Assembly (NCBI GenBank): GCA_046048055.1
Contig: JBJOGW010000031.1
Span: 1 to 21,932 of the forward strand
DNA length: 21,932 nt
From: SYAC01 sp046048055
GTDB lineage: Bacteria; Planctomycetota; Phycisphaerae; Phycisphaerales; SM1A02
Direction: 5' to 3'
Each line of letters opens with the position of its first letter. The first letter of the stretch is position 1. Position numbers and translations under genes: made by a program. The notes under the pieces are model-generated. The model made no database searches. It was given only the letters and a program-made list of their open reading frames with translations, and was not told where the DNA came from. Below, one piece after another: positions 7,638 to 15,380 of the stretch.

Positions 7638-10600
7638 TCAGGACCGCGGCAACGGCTGCTCCGCCAGCTTTCGACGCACCTGCAGCATGCGCACGTCGGG
7701 ATCCACACGGACCCGCACGGGCTCGAAGAGCGTGACCACCCGGAACGGCACCCGTTCGCCGGCTCCGATTGCCACGGTCGCGCGGGCGTCGGGCGCCGGG
7801 CTGGGCTCGGCGGTCTCCGGGCCATCCGTTCCGGGATCCGGCTTGGAGGCCTTGGGCTCGGTGCCGATCGCCGCAACCTCCACCGACACGCTGCCGGTGC
7901 CCACGTTCTCCAGCGTGCCCTCCACCAGCCATTCACCCTCGACCGGTCGCGACACCTTCAGGTCCCACAGCTTGAACTCGGGCAGCACCACGCTGTCGAA
8001 CCACTGCCGCGTGAAGGCATCGAATGCGGGCAGGTCGGTCGCGTGCCGTCGCATGACCGTCACGAAGTCCTGCAGGAGCGGGTAGTCGGGCCCGTCCTGA
8101 AAGGTGCGGATGAAGTCCTGCAGGCCGGCCAGCATGCGATCGCGCCCCATGAGATCCATGAGCATCCAGAAGACCCAGCCGCCCTTGTCATAGGTCACGG
8201 TCTGGTCACCCGGGCGCGTGCCGCTGGTGAGCACCATGGGTCGCTCGCTGTCGGCGCTGCGGCCGTTGGCGTAGTCGTCCTCCCACTGGCGCAGCAACTT
8301 CTGTCGCTGCGTGTCGCCTCGCTTCTCCAGGGTGAGCAAGGCCGCGCTGAAGTTGGCCAGGCCCTCGCTCAGGATGTTGCCGCCGGGGCCCTTGCCAGGC
8401 ATGAGCATGTTGCCCCACCACTGGTGCGCGGCCTCGTGCGCGGTCACGAAGAACACCAGATCCACGTCGTCGGCGGCACCCGGACGGGTGAGGAACCCGA
8501 TCGACTCGCTGAAGGTGATGTTGCCCGGAAAGCCCTGGGCGTAGCCGGCCAGGCCGGGGAACTCCGTCAGGCGCAGGTCGCGGCGCGGGTACGCGCCGAA
8601 CCACCTGCCGTAGCACGCGCGGCTGGCGTCAAGCGCCTCGCTCATGGTCTTCAGGTTCCAGGGGTGTCGCGGGCTGTGAAAGATGGCCGAGCCCTCGCCA
8701 TCGAGGCGCTCCAGCGGACCACCCGCGATGTTGAAGAAGCGCACCGGATGGTCGGTGGTCCAGGTCACGGTCCTGCGGCCATCCTTCACCACGGGCTCGC
8801 CGGCGATGCCCACGCAGTTCAGCGTCCAATCCTCGGGACCGGTGACCTGCATGGTCACGTCGAAGGCCCAGGCGCTGCCGAAGGCCGGGTCGGTCTGGTC
8901 CTTCCAGTCGTCGGGCAGCGGCTCCTTCGGGTCGGTGGCGTTGCGCTCGTCCACGCCCACGCCTTCCGCGAAGCCGACCATCGGCATGAAGCTGGGGCTG
9001 AAGCTGGTCAACACCACCCCTGAGGGCAGGATGAACTCGCTGGTGCCGCCACCGTTTCGGGTCCAGCCCGCGGGAAAGACGCCGTCGAACGAGAAGCCGA
9101 TGGTCACGGTCTCGCCGGTGGCCAGCGGCGTGGCCGGGGTGAACACCCACAAGCCGGCCCGATCCTCGAGGGTGGGCGGCGGATCCAGCGCGTCCTTCTT
9201 CATGGGCTCCATCGGCTGGCCGTCGAGCGTCCACGTGATGTGGCGCCAGTGGGCGCCCTGCGTGAGCGGGATCTGCGCCATGGGCGTGGCATGCGGATTC
9301 CGCAGCACGTAGGTGCCCTGCACGCGCAGACTTCGGTCGATCGGGTCGATGTCCACGCTGCCGGTGACGCGGACCAGTGCCGGAAGCGGCGCATCGCGGA
9401 AGGTGGCGTCGTTGCGCTTCCAGTAGTCGCGCGCCTGGCGCTCGAACACCGCCCCCTGGAAGCCGTTGCGGGCCTGGATCCAGTTGTAGAGGCCCAGCCC
9501 CACCACCAGCGCCAGCAGCGGCGAGATTCGCAGCACGGTCATGAGCACGGGCCGGGGCTGGAGGCGATCGATGACGCGCTGCCAGTCGACCTGACGTCGC
9601 GGGTGCACGGCGGCGGCCCCCAGCAGGAAGAGCACGGACAGCGAGAGCACGAAGGCGCGGTTGGCCACGATCGAGGGCCACAGGAACTCCAGCCGGTCCA
9701 GGTCACTCCAGACCAGCGTGCCCCACATGTGCCAGTTGCCGACCCAGGTGAGGTAGCCGAACTGCTGCGCCAAGCCCGTGGCGATCAGCACGGCCAGGCC
9801 GATCGCGTAGGTGGCGTAGCGGTTGCGCACCACGCCCTGCACCAGGGCCACGAACGCGCACCACATCACGATGGTGGGCGTGAGCACCAGGCCCCAGAGT
9901 TCCACGAAGCGCATGAACTCGAAGGGCGGCCAGATCCCGGCGCGGACCACCTGGATCACCAGCACGATGGTGCACCCCAGCACGGTGGCGGCCATCAGCA
10001 CCAGAGCCAGCCCCGCGTTGGCCAGGATCTTGCCCACCATCAGGCTGCCGGTTCGCACGCCCGAGGCACGCAGCAGGCCGGCGAACCCCAGACGCTCCTC
10101 GCGCACCATGCTCTCCACGGTGTAGAAGAGCGTGAGAAAGATGAGCAGCAGCGTGAGCGTGTTGAAGGCGCTGCTGGCCAGCGAACCGGTGGTGGCCAGC
10201 GCCTCGGTTCCCAGCCACTGCGTGCTGGCCAGGCTGCTGCCCACCACCTGCAGGATGATGAGCGGCGCAAAGAGCCAGATGCCGGGGCTTCGCAGCAGGA
10301 TGCGGAGTTCGTTGCGGAGCACCGTCCACAGGCCCGCCAGCGCGCCCGGAGCGCAGGTATGCATCGACATCCGATCCAGCCGCATGCGCGGCGACATGGC
10401 CACGCTCGCCGCGGCCGTGGCCTGCGCCTCGGCCAGGCGTCGAGCGGCGGTCGGCGTGAGGCGGCGCTCCTCGGCACTTCGGGCACGGCGGAACAGGGTC
10501 CTGGCCGTGAGCGGCACGGCCAGCAGGCCCGCCGCACACCACGCGATGCGGCTGATGGCGAAGGCCGGATCCAGCACCAGGGGCTGGGTGTTGTAGAAGT

Positions 10601-11327
10601 CCACGCCGCGGTCGGCCTTGAGCCACGTCTCGCCGAGCCAGCGATTGCCCGACGGATCCACCTGCATGAGCGCCTGGTTGGCCCACATGGGCAGCCATTC
10701 CGGGCTCCAGCTCCACAGGAACAGCGCACCGCCGATCAGGATGACCAGCGGAAGCAGGAACACCAGGATGGGCGCGCGGGACCAGGCCCCAAGCAGCATG
10801 CTGCCACCGGCCATGGGCAGCAGCAGGGGCAGGCTGAAGAGGATCGCGGGCCAGACGTAGTTCCATGGCGAGAACGGGCCACGGTCCTTGTCGGGGTTGT
10901 CCACGGGCCACAGTTCGAAGAACGCCATCTGCACCACCATCCAGATCATCACGATCACGAGCATCGGGATCACCGCCCCGAGAAACCGGCCCGTGACGTA
11001 CTCCAGCGGGGTCAGCCGTGTGCCAAGCAGCACCCGATCCACCTTGCGGTCGATGTCCTGCAGCAGCGGCAGGCCCACGGCAATGGCCGCGAAGAACGGC
11101 AGGAACAGGCCGAGCACCGCCGAGTCGCAGAAGGCCGCGTTGAACTGCGAGTTCAGCCACGCCTGCTTGCCTCCCGCGGTCACGTCGCCGGCCTGCACCC
11201 GAAGGCCCGCCACCGCGAACCCGAAGGCGAACAGGACGAGCAGGATCACCAGCGTGATCCACAGCGGTCGTCGCCATGCGGTGCGAAGGTCGACCGCGGC
11301 CACGGAGAGCGTTCGCCCCAGGTTCAC
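7638..11327 (-). CDS. ABC-2 type permease fused to M1 aminopeptidase domain
   Basis: A 1229-residue fusion. The N-terminal half (about 1-600) is a membrane domain with two ABC-2-like sets of hydrophobic segments, each with a long extramembrane loop. The C-terminal half is an M1 (gluzincin) metallopeptidase with HEAAH at 964-968 and the third zinc ligand Glu988 in LSEGLANF, 19 residues after the second His rather than the usual 18. The catalytic Tyr is probably Tyr1046 in VTYDKGGW. A normal GAMEN motif is not seen. The start is GTG at 11327, overlapping the ATPase stop as GTGA, so the two are coupled translationally. Related permease/M1 fusions are known, mainly from Bacteroidota; their substrates are not established. 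The peptidase domain probably faces outside the cytoplasmic membrane, which would allow export coupled to peptide trimming; that is an inference. Confidence 0.9.
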   Translation of the reverse strand: MNLGRTLSVAAVDLRTAWRRPLWITLVILLVLFAFGFAVAGLRVQAGDVTAGGKQAWLNSQFNAAFCDSAVLGLFLPFFAAIAVGLPLLQDIDRKVDRVLLGTRLTPLEYVTGRFLGAVIPMLVIVMIWMVVQMAFFELWPVDNPDKDRGPFSPWNYVWPAILFSLPLLLPMAGGSMLLGAWSRAPILVFLLPLVILIGGALFLWSWSPEWLPMWANQALMQVDPSGNRWLGETWLKADRGVDFYNTQPLVLDPAFAISRIAWCAAGLLAVPLTARTLFRRARSAEERRLTPTAARRLAEAQATAAASVAMSPRMRLDRMSMHTCAPGALAGLWTVLRNELRILLRSPGIWLFAPLIILQVVGSSLASTQWLGTEALATTGSLASSAFNTLTLLLIFLTLFYTVESMVREERLGFAGLLRASGVRTGSLMVGKILANAGLALVLMAATVLGCTIVLVIQVVRAGIWPPFEFMRFVELWGLVLTPTIVMWCAFVALVQGVVRNRYATYAIGLAVLIATGLAQQFGYLTWVGNWHMWGTLVWSDLDRLEFLWPSIVANRAFVLSLSVLFLLGAAAVHPRRQVDWQRVIDRLQPRPVLMTVLRISPLLALVVGLGLYNWIQARNGFQGAVFERQARDYWKRNDATFRDAPLPALVRVTGSVDIDPIDRSLRVQGTYVLRNPHATPMAQIPLTQGAHWRHITWTLDGQPMEPMKKDALDPPPTLEDRAGLWVFTPATPLATGETVTIGFSFDGVFPAGWTRNGGGTSEFILPSGVVLTSFSPSFMPMVGFAEGVGVDERNATDPKEPLPDDWKDQTDPAFGSAWAFDVTMQVTGPEDWTLNCVGIAGEPVVKDGRRTVTWTTDHPVRFFNIAGGPLERLDGEGSAIFHSPRHPWNLKTMSEALDASRACYGRWFGAYPRRDLRLTEFPGLAGYAQGFPGNITFSESIGFLTRPGAADDVDLVFFVTAHEAAHQWWGNMLMPGKGPGGNILSEGLANFSAALLTLEKRGDTQRQKLLRQWEDDYANGRSADSERPMVLTSGTRPGDQTVTYDKGGWVFWMLMDLMGRDRMLAGLQDFIRTFQDGPDYPLLQDFVTVMRRHATDLPAFDAFTRQWFDSVVLPEFKLWDLKVSRPVEGEWLVEGTLENVGTGSVSVEVAAIGTEPKASKPDPGTDGPETAEPSPAPDARATVAIGAGERVPFRVVTLFEPVRVRVDPDVRMLQVRRKLAEQPLPRS

Positions 11328-12226
11328 GCCGCCACCCCTGCCCCGCCGACCGGACCACGGATCACGTCCATGTAGGCATCCTCGAGCGTGGCAGGCACGG
11401 CACGGAACCCGCTCGGCACCGAATCCGCCCCTGCATGCACCGCCACCCGCACGCGATTGGTCACGCCCTCCACCAGGATGGCGCTCAGCACGCGATGCGT
11501 GGTGGTGAGGGCCGACAGTTCCTCGTCACGCACGAACCCCTCGAAGACGCGGCCCTCGATCCCCTCGCGCGCCATGGCAGGCGTGGTGTGGGCCATCACC
11601 ATGCCGCCGCGGATGATCGCCATGCGGGGACAGAGGGTTGCCACATCCTCGACGATGTGCGTGCTGAGCACCACGATGCGGTCCTTGCCGAGCTCGGCGA
11701 GCAAGCGGTAGAAGCGGTGACGCTCTTCGGGGTCCAGGCCCGCCGTGGGCTCATCCACGATGATCAGCCGCGGCGAGCCCGCCACGGCCTGGGCCAGCCC
11801 GAGTCGCTGCCGCATGCCGCCGGAATAGCCGCCCACCTTGCGCCGGGCCGCGTGGGCCAGGTTCACGCGCTCGAGCAGTTCCTCGGCGAGCTTGCGGCGG
11901 CCCTGCGGCGCGTCGACCCCCTTGAGCCTGAGCATGAGCATGAGCATCTTCAGGCCGCTCAACTCGGGATAGAAGCCGAACTCCTGCGGCAGGTATCCAA
12001 GGGAGCGACGCACGATCGATGGATCCGTGACGATGTCCTGCCCGTCGAGCGTGATGGTGCCGGCCGTGGGCTGCAGCAGGCCCGCGGTGATGGTCATGAG
12101 CGTGCTCTTGCCCGCGCCGTTGGGGCCGAGCAGGCCGAAGAGGCCGTTGGGCACCTCGAGCGAGACGCCCTTGAGCGCGGTGACCGGGCCCGGATAGATC
12201 TTCAGAAGGTCGCGGATCTGGAGCAT
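11324..12226 (-). CDS. ABC transporter ATP-binding protein
   Basis: Cytoplasmic ATPase of 300 residues partnering the permease/peptidase fusion encoded directly after it with a 4-bp overlap. All ABC motifs are visible: Walker A GPNGAGKST (34-42), Q-loop Gln81, signature YSGGMRQ (134-140), Walker B LIIVDEP (154-160) and the H-loop His190. The roughly 90-residue C-terminal extension after the nucleotide domain is typical of drug, lantibiotic and ABC-2 export ATPases. The ATG at 12226 has a Shine-Dalgarno-like AGAGGA at 12234-12239. It has its own AT-rich upstream stretch with a TATAAT box, so it may be transcribed separately as well as from padR. Confidence 0.95.
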   Translation of the reverse strand: MLQIRDLLKIYPGPVTALKGVSLEVPNGLFGLLGPNGAGKSTLMTITAGLLQPTAGTITLDGQDIVTDPSIVRRSLGYLPQEFGFYPELSGLKMLMLMLRLKGVDAPQGRRKLAEELLERVNLAHAARRKVGGYSGGMRQRLGLAQAVAGSPRLIIVDEPTAGLDPEERHRFYRLLAELGKDRIVVLSTHIVEDVATLCPRMAIIRGGMVMAHTTPAMAREGIEGRVFEGFVRDEELSALTTTHRVLSAILVEGVTNRVRVAVHAGADSVPSGFRAVPATLEDAYMDVIRGPVGGAGVAA

Positions 12227-12233
12227 GGTGGGT

Positions 12234-12255
12234 TCCTCTATAGTTTTTGATTATA
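12234..12255 (-). promoter_or_regulatory. Candidate internal promoter and RBS before the ABC ATPase gene
   Basis: The 51-bp gap is strikingly AT-rich for this genome. It holds a perfect -10 box, TATAAT (12250-12255, read on the minus strand), and AGAGGA (12234-12239) 7 bases before the ATG. No good -35 hexamer sits at 16-18 bp spacing, so strength is uncertain or an activator is needed. No copy of the padR palindrome is visible in this gap. Confidence 0.5.
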
Positions 12256-12277
12256 CTTGCTTTGACAAACTTCAACG

Positions 12278-13297
12278 TCATGGCACCACGGTGAACCGCC
12301 GCGCCACCGCCTGCGGCCGGGCCACCTGGATCGCCTTCACCACCTGTCCGTAGACCCAGCCCGTGCCGCGGGCCAGCCAGAGTGTGGCGGTGGCGAGCAT
12401 GAACCCGACCATGGCCGAGACCAGGCAGGTCGTCACGGAGAGATGGATCACGCCATGCTCGTCAGGCTCGATGCGCTGGAACAGGAACCAGACCTCGGCG
12501 TCATCGCCATGCATCTGGATCACGGGCAGGCCCAGAGCCTGCCCAATCGGCGCGGCCAGCAGCGCGAATGAGGTGGCCGCAAGCGCGATGAACAGCGCGA
12601 ACAGCCCTGTGGCCACGAAGAAATTGCCCAGCAGGTAGCCGAGCGAGAGCCAGCTCCGCACATCGGTGAGCCAGCAGCCGATGCGCTGCCAAAAGCCCAC
12701 CTCGGCCACACCCCCCACGGGCGTGAGCACCTGCACGGGCTGCACGCGATGCGGCATGCGCGTGCCCAGGAAGAACTCCACCACCTTGCCTTCGGTCAGA
12801 CAGATGGCTCGCACCGAACCCAGCAGGAACACCGCCAGCGGCGCTCCGACGATGATCGGCAGCGTGCCGATGGCAAGTGACCCGATGACGATCACCCACA
12901 CGAAGGTGGCGAGCGCGATCGCGAAGCCAGGCGCCACGAAGTAGAACAGGCTCGACCAGGCACGCCACTGGAACCAGATGCCGATCACCGGCACGCGGGC
13001 CCAGGCGGCAAGCGCCCCGGACCTGGTGCCGGTGGCCGGCGATGCCGCGCGGGTCTCCGCGACACCGCCGGCCTCGAAGTCCGATCCGGGCCTTGGCACC
13101 GCCGCATAGGCCATGGCGAACTCCGTGGCCGATCCGAAGGCCTCGATGGCGGCTGCCGGCGACTTGCCCGCGGCGATCGCCGTGCGAAGGTGCGTCTCGG
13201 CATCGACCAGCGCGTCATGCGCCACGGCCGCATCCACGCCGATCAGCTCTCGCTGCAGGTGCGACAGGTACTCGTTCACGGGATCAACGGTTGCCAT
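12278..13297 (-). CDS. HAAS/DUF1700-like membrane protein, PadR partner
   Basis: A 339-residue protein. The N-terminal 60 or so residues (VNEYLSHLQREL, DAETHLRTAI, AAIEAFGSATEFA) form the short helical module found next to PadR regulators (HAAS/DUF1700-like). A linker follows, then several hydrophobic segments at about 120-175, 210-255 and 290-315, so it is an integral membrane protein. The ATG at 13297 is preceded by a perfect GGAGG (13303-13307) with 5-base spacing, which decides the start against an in-frame TTG at 13309. It overlaps the end of padR by 14 bp. Families of this kind are thought to sense or signal at the membrane together with the PadR repressor; the actual signal is unknown. 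It could also help assemble the adjacent ABC exporter. Confidence 0.75.
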   Translation of the reverse strand: MATVDPVNEYLSHLQRELIGVDAAVAHDALVDAETHLRTAIAAGKSPAAAIEAFGSATEFAMAYAAVPRPGSDFEAGGVAETRAASPATGTRSGALAAWARVPVIGIWFQWRAWSSLFYFVAPGFAIALATFVWVIVIGSLAIGTLPIIVGAPLAVFLLGSVRAICLTEGKVVEFFLGTRMPHRVQPVQVLTPVGGVAEVGFWQRIGCWLTDVRSWLSLGYLLGNFFVATGLFALFIALAATSFALLAAPIGQALGLPVIQMHGDDAEVWFLFQRIEPDEHGVIHLSVTTCLVSAMVGFMLATATLWLARGTGWVYGQVVKAIQVARPQAVARRFTVVP

Positions 13298-13649
13298 CGA
13301 TGCCTCCAACGATGCGGTTCATCCAGCGGCCAGTGCGCTTCCATGCATCCACCCAGACATGCAACACGCGCCGCCCCTCGGCCGTGATGGTGAAGCACTT
13401 ACGGGCCGGGCCCTCCGTGCTTGGCACCAGCGCGCTTCGCAGCAGACCCTCCACCTCCATGGTGCGGAGCATCGGATAGAGCGTGCCCTGCTTGAACGAG
13501 AGCCCGTCGGGTGCCTCATCCGCGAGCCGACGACCGATCTCGTAGCCATGGATCGGCTCGTCACTGCCTGCCACCAGCGACAGCACCACCAGCCACGCGG
13601 TGCCGTTGCTCAAGTCCTTCAGGATGCGGTGCTCCAGGGCAGATGCCAT
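13284..13649 (-). CDS. PadR-family transcriptional regulator
   Basis: A 121-residue winged-helix repressor. The family signature GTLYPMLRTMEVEGLL (55-70) is the recognition-helix and wing region, preceded by HGYEIGRRLADEA (34-46). The C-terminal helix for dimerisation (about 90-115) ends RTGRWMNRIVGG. The ATG at 13649 is chosen; a TTG at 13676 lies inside the operator palindrome and upstream of the predicted transcription start. No Shine-Dalgarno site precedes the ATG, and the predicted leader is only a few bases. A 23-bp palindrome overlaps its promoter, so it most likely represses itself and the following HAAS and ABC genes. Inducer unknown. Confidence 0.92.
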   Translation of the reverse strand: MASALEHRILKDLSNGTAWLVVLSLVAGSDEPIHGYEIGRRLADEAPDGLSFKQGTLYPMLRTMEVEGLLRSALVPSTEGPARKCFTITAEGRRVLHVWVDAWKRTGRWMNRIVGGIDGNR

Positions 13650-13657
13650 GTGTCTTG

Positions 13658-13680
13658 AGTACTGTACAAAGTACAATACT
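13658..13680. promoter_or_regulatory. PadR operator candidate, 23-bp palindrome
   Basis: Two 10-base arms (AGTACTGTAC and GTACAATACT) separated by AAA match as an inverted repeat with one mismatch. It covers the -10 box and much of the spacer of the predicted padR promoter, 9 bp upstream of the padR ATG, which is the usual layout for PadR autorepression. Confidence 0.75.
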
Positions 13681-13689
13681 GCACGTCAA
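13661..13689 (-). promoter_or_regulatory. Sigma-70-type promoter of padR
   Basis: On the minus strand, TTGACG (13684-13689) and TACAGT (13661-13666) are separated by exactly 17 bp. Initiation about 7 bp after the -10 box would leave a leader of roughly five bases before the padR ATG, so the mRNA would be nearly leaderless. Confidence 0.7.
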
Positions 13690-13750
13690 GTTGTACCTGA
13701 CGCCCGCCCCGGGCCGCCAATCAGTCCCCACGTCGACCTATATTCCGCCC

Positions 13751-14317
13751 ATGCCCCCGGAAATCCGGCGCCAGCGCCTTCTTGGCCCCGTCCAGTGGCG
13801 TGCTCTTCGGAACCTGCGGCGACTGGACATGCTTCTGGTTCTCGAGGCCCAGTCCCCCTGCTCGATCGCCGAGGTGGCCAAGGCGCTGGGCTGCAAGCCG
13901 GCCAGCCTGTACCGGCACATGCGCATGCTCCTTCAGGCTGGACTGGCCGCCGAGGCGGGCCGCCGCACGGCTGGCAGGCGCTGGACCACCCTGTATCGGG
14001 AGGGACCGTTCCTGCGTGCAACGCACTTCGACGCCCCGACCGGCCGGGGCCTTGCCGAACATGGCAGGCTGGTCGCGTGTCTGGCCCGCCCCGCTGCCAG
14101 GCAGTTTCAACGGGCCGCCACCGCACTTCGCGGCCAGTCGCAGGCTTCGGCCCAACGCCAGTTGAGCGCCATGTTCGAGCGCACCTGGATGGATGACCGC
14201 CAGCTGGATGCTTTCAAGCGCCTCGTGCTGCGAATGTTCCGGCTGGTGCAGCGGGGGCGGCGGACGCGTCGCGGCATGCGGTACCAGGTCTCGCTGATGG
14301 CCTCGCCCGTCATCTGA
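13751..14317 (+). CDS. Winged-helix (ArsR/MarR-like) DNA-binding protein
   Basis: A 188-residue basic protein transcribed away from padR. Residues 24-70 form a helix-turn-helix (LDMLLVLEAQSPCSIAEVAKALGCKPASLYRHMRMLLQAGL), typical of ArsR/IclR-like winged helices, followed by a wing with TAGRRWTTLYR. The rest is helical and arginine-rich and has no recognised ligand site; no cysteine metal motif is present. The ATG at 13751 is chosen because upstream in-frame codons would run through the padR operator and gene. A TATATT box at 13739-13744 would place the transcription start almost at the ATG, so this mRNA may be leaderless, but the -35 is poor. It could regulate the divergent exporter genes or an unlinked target. 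Confidence 0.72.
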   Translation: MPPEIRRQRLLGPVQWRALRNLRRLDMLLVLEAQSPCSIAEVAKALGCKPASLYRHMRMLLQAGLAAEAGRRTAGRRWTTLYREGPFLRATHFDAPTGRGLAEHGRLVACLARPAARQFQRAATALRGQSQASAQRQLSAMFERTWMDDRQLDAFKRLVLRMFRLVQRGRRTRRGMRYQVSLMASPVI

Positions 14318-14522
14318 ACCTTGCACGCGGGATGCGCGGTGTGTCGGCACGCAATGGCAACCCATGAACGACAACCGCCGCGAGCGAGGATCACCCATGG
14401 GTGACCCTTTCATCGGGAGCGGCGTTCGTGACGAAACGCCACCGTGCAGTGCCATGAGCCGGACCGCCGCGATCGGATCAGCGTGATCGCGTCGCCGATC
14501 GTGTGACCCCGGATGGGCGTGG
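14318..14522. other. Gap between convergent genes
   Basis: This 205-bp stretch lies between the winged-helix gene and the convergent two-membrane-segment gene. I see no supported reading frame. It holds a perfect 14-bp palindrome (TCACCCATGGGTGA, 14391-14404) and the hairpin listed separately at 14421-14440. Confidence 0.5.
14421..14440. terminator. Weak hairpin between convergent genes
   Basis: An 8-bp stem with one bulged base and a TGA loop (GGCGTTCG...CGAAACGCC). It has no T-run on either side, so a role as a bidirectional terminator is only a suggestion from its position between two gene ends. Confidence 0.3.
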
Positions 14523-15380
14523 TCACGCCCTGGCGACGCGGGCCACGGCACTCCAACCCGCCACGGCGCTCACCAAGGCCAAGGCCATCGCCCACGTGGC
14601 CACCAGCCGGATGCCCCACGCTCGGAGCAGTTCCGGGGGCTTGACCACGCTCTCGGGTGGCCGCACGGTGTACGTGGGCGGGAACTTCAGATTGACCTCG
14701 GCGGTGGCCAACATCAACTCGGCCGCGGCACGACCATCGAGCGTCGCGTTTGGGTCGGTGGCGAGGGCCTTAACCCGCTCGCGGGCCACCGTGACCGTCT
14801 CGGTCTGCCGAGCGATGTAGTCGCTCCGATACTGCCGGGTCCAATCCGAAGCCACGGCCACAAGGTCCTCGATGATCCGTGGAGGCGCGTCGGCCGAATC
14901 CCCGGAGCCTCGAATCAGGATCGCGTTGCGGATGACCTCGGCCTTGGTACCCGTGCCCATCCGCGGATACTGCACTTCAACATCCGACTCCTTGACCGCG
15001 GCCTCGCCCAGGCTGGAGGCCCGGGCCATCAACAGTCCGGCGAGTTGATCGATCGGCGCAGACGGGGCCGAGGCAGACGGGGCCGAGGCGTTCTCGCTGG
15101 CCACAACCACAGACCACTGGTAGGCCGAGGCAGGCGAGATAGGCTTGAGCACCAGCGAGACGCCCAGCACCACGCCCCAGGCTACGGCGATGATCCAACG
15201 CCGCCGGTACAGCATCACCAGCAGGTCCATGCCGCGGAATCCTGCAGGTTCATCGAACTCCCGCTCCGCCACCACGATGATGGGCCGGGGCTCGGACTCG
15301 CTCCGTTCGATCTTGCCTGACGCGTGCATCCAGTTGAATGTATCGCGATTTCTCGTCGGCGGCCCCCCGCCCTCATCCAT
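14523..15380 (-). CDS. Protein with two terminal membrane segments, Wzz/PCP-like layout
   Basis: A 285-residue protein I do not recognise firmly. A cytoplasmic N-terminus of about 50 residues precedes a basic YRRR and a first membrane segment (about 61-79). A soluble region of roughly 175 residues follows, then a second membrane segment (about 256-280) near the C-terminus. The layout, with PPE(S/L) proline motifs just before the second segment, recalls polysaccharide co-polymerases (Wzz family), but the protein is short and lacks a kinase domain. A 15-bp unit is present twice in tandem at 15058-15087 and encodes an Ser-Ala-Pro-rich linker right after the first membrane segment. The ATG at 15380 overlaps the sugar kinase stop by 8 bp, so the genes are coupled. 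No glycosyltransferase gene is nearby. Confidence 0.6.
   Translation of the reverse strand: MDEGGGPPTRNRDTFNWMHASGKIERSESEPRPIIVVAEREFDEPAGFRGMDLLVMLYRRRWIIAVAWGVVLGVSLVLKPISPASAYQWSVVVASENASAPSASAPSAPIDQLAGLLMARASSLGEAAVKESDVEVQYPRMGTGTKAEVIRNAILIRGSGDSADAPPRIIEDLVAVASDWTRQYRSDYIARQTETVTVARERVKALATDPNATLDGRAAAELMLATAEVNLKFPPTYTVRPPESVVKPPELLRAWGIRLVATWAMALALVSAVAGWSAVARVARA
15058..15087. repeat. Tandem 15-bp repeat, two copies
   Basis: GCAGACGGGGCCGAG occurs twice head to tail inside the two-membrane-segment gene and encodes a Ser-Ala-Pro linker. The length keeps the frame, so copy number could vary without breaking the protein. Confidence 0.85.

Noticed and set aside
7609..7932. Upstream extension of ftsK by about 108 codons
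   Set aside because: The frame runs through the end of the permease/peptidase gene and reads as low-complexity sequence without FtsK character.
5026..8085. Long plus-strand reading frame of 1019 codons opposite ftsK
   Set aside because: It is His- and Ala-rich with no domain pattern and is antisense to a clear FtsK; such frames are common in GC-rich DNA.
9240..11375. Plus-strand reading frame of 711 codons opposite the permease
   Set aside because: Gln/His/Arg-rich with no fold signal, and fully covered by the permease/peptidase gene.
13650..13676. TTG start giving padR nine extra residues
   Set aside because: It lies within the operator and promoter, upstream of the predicted transcription start, and the PadR fold does not need it.
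14465..14512. GATCGG...CCGATC inverted arms in the convergent gap
   Set aside because: The arms are only six bases with a long spacer in GC-rich DNA, which is likely chance.
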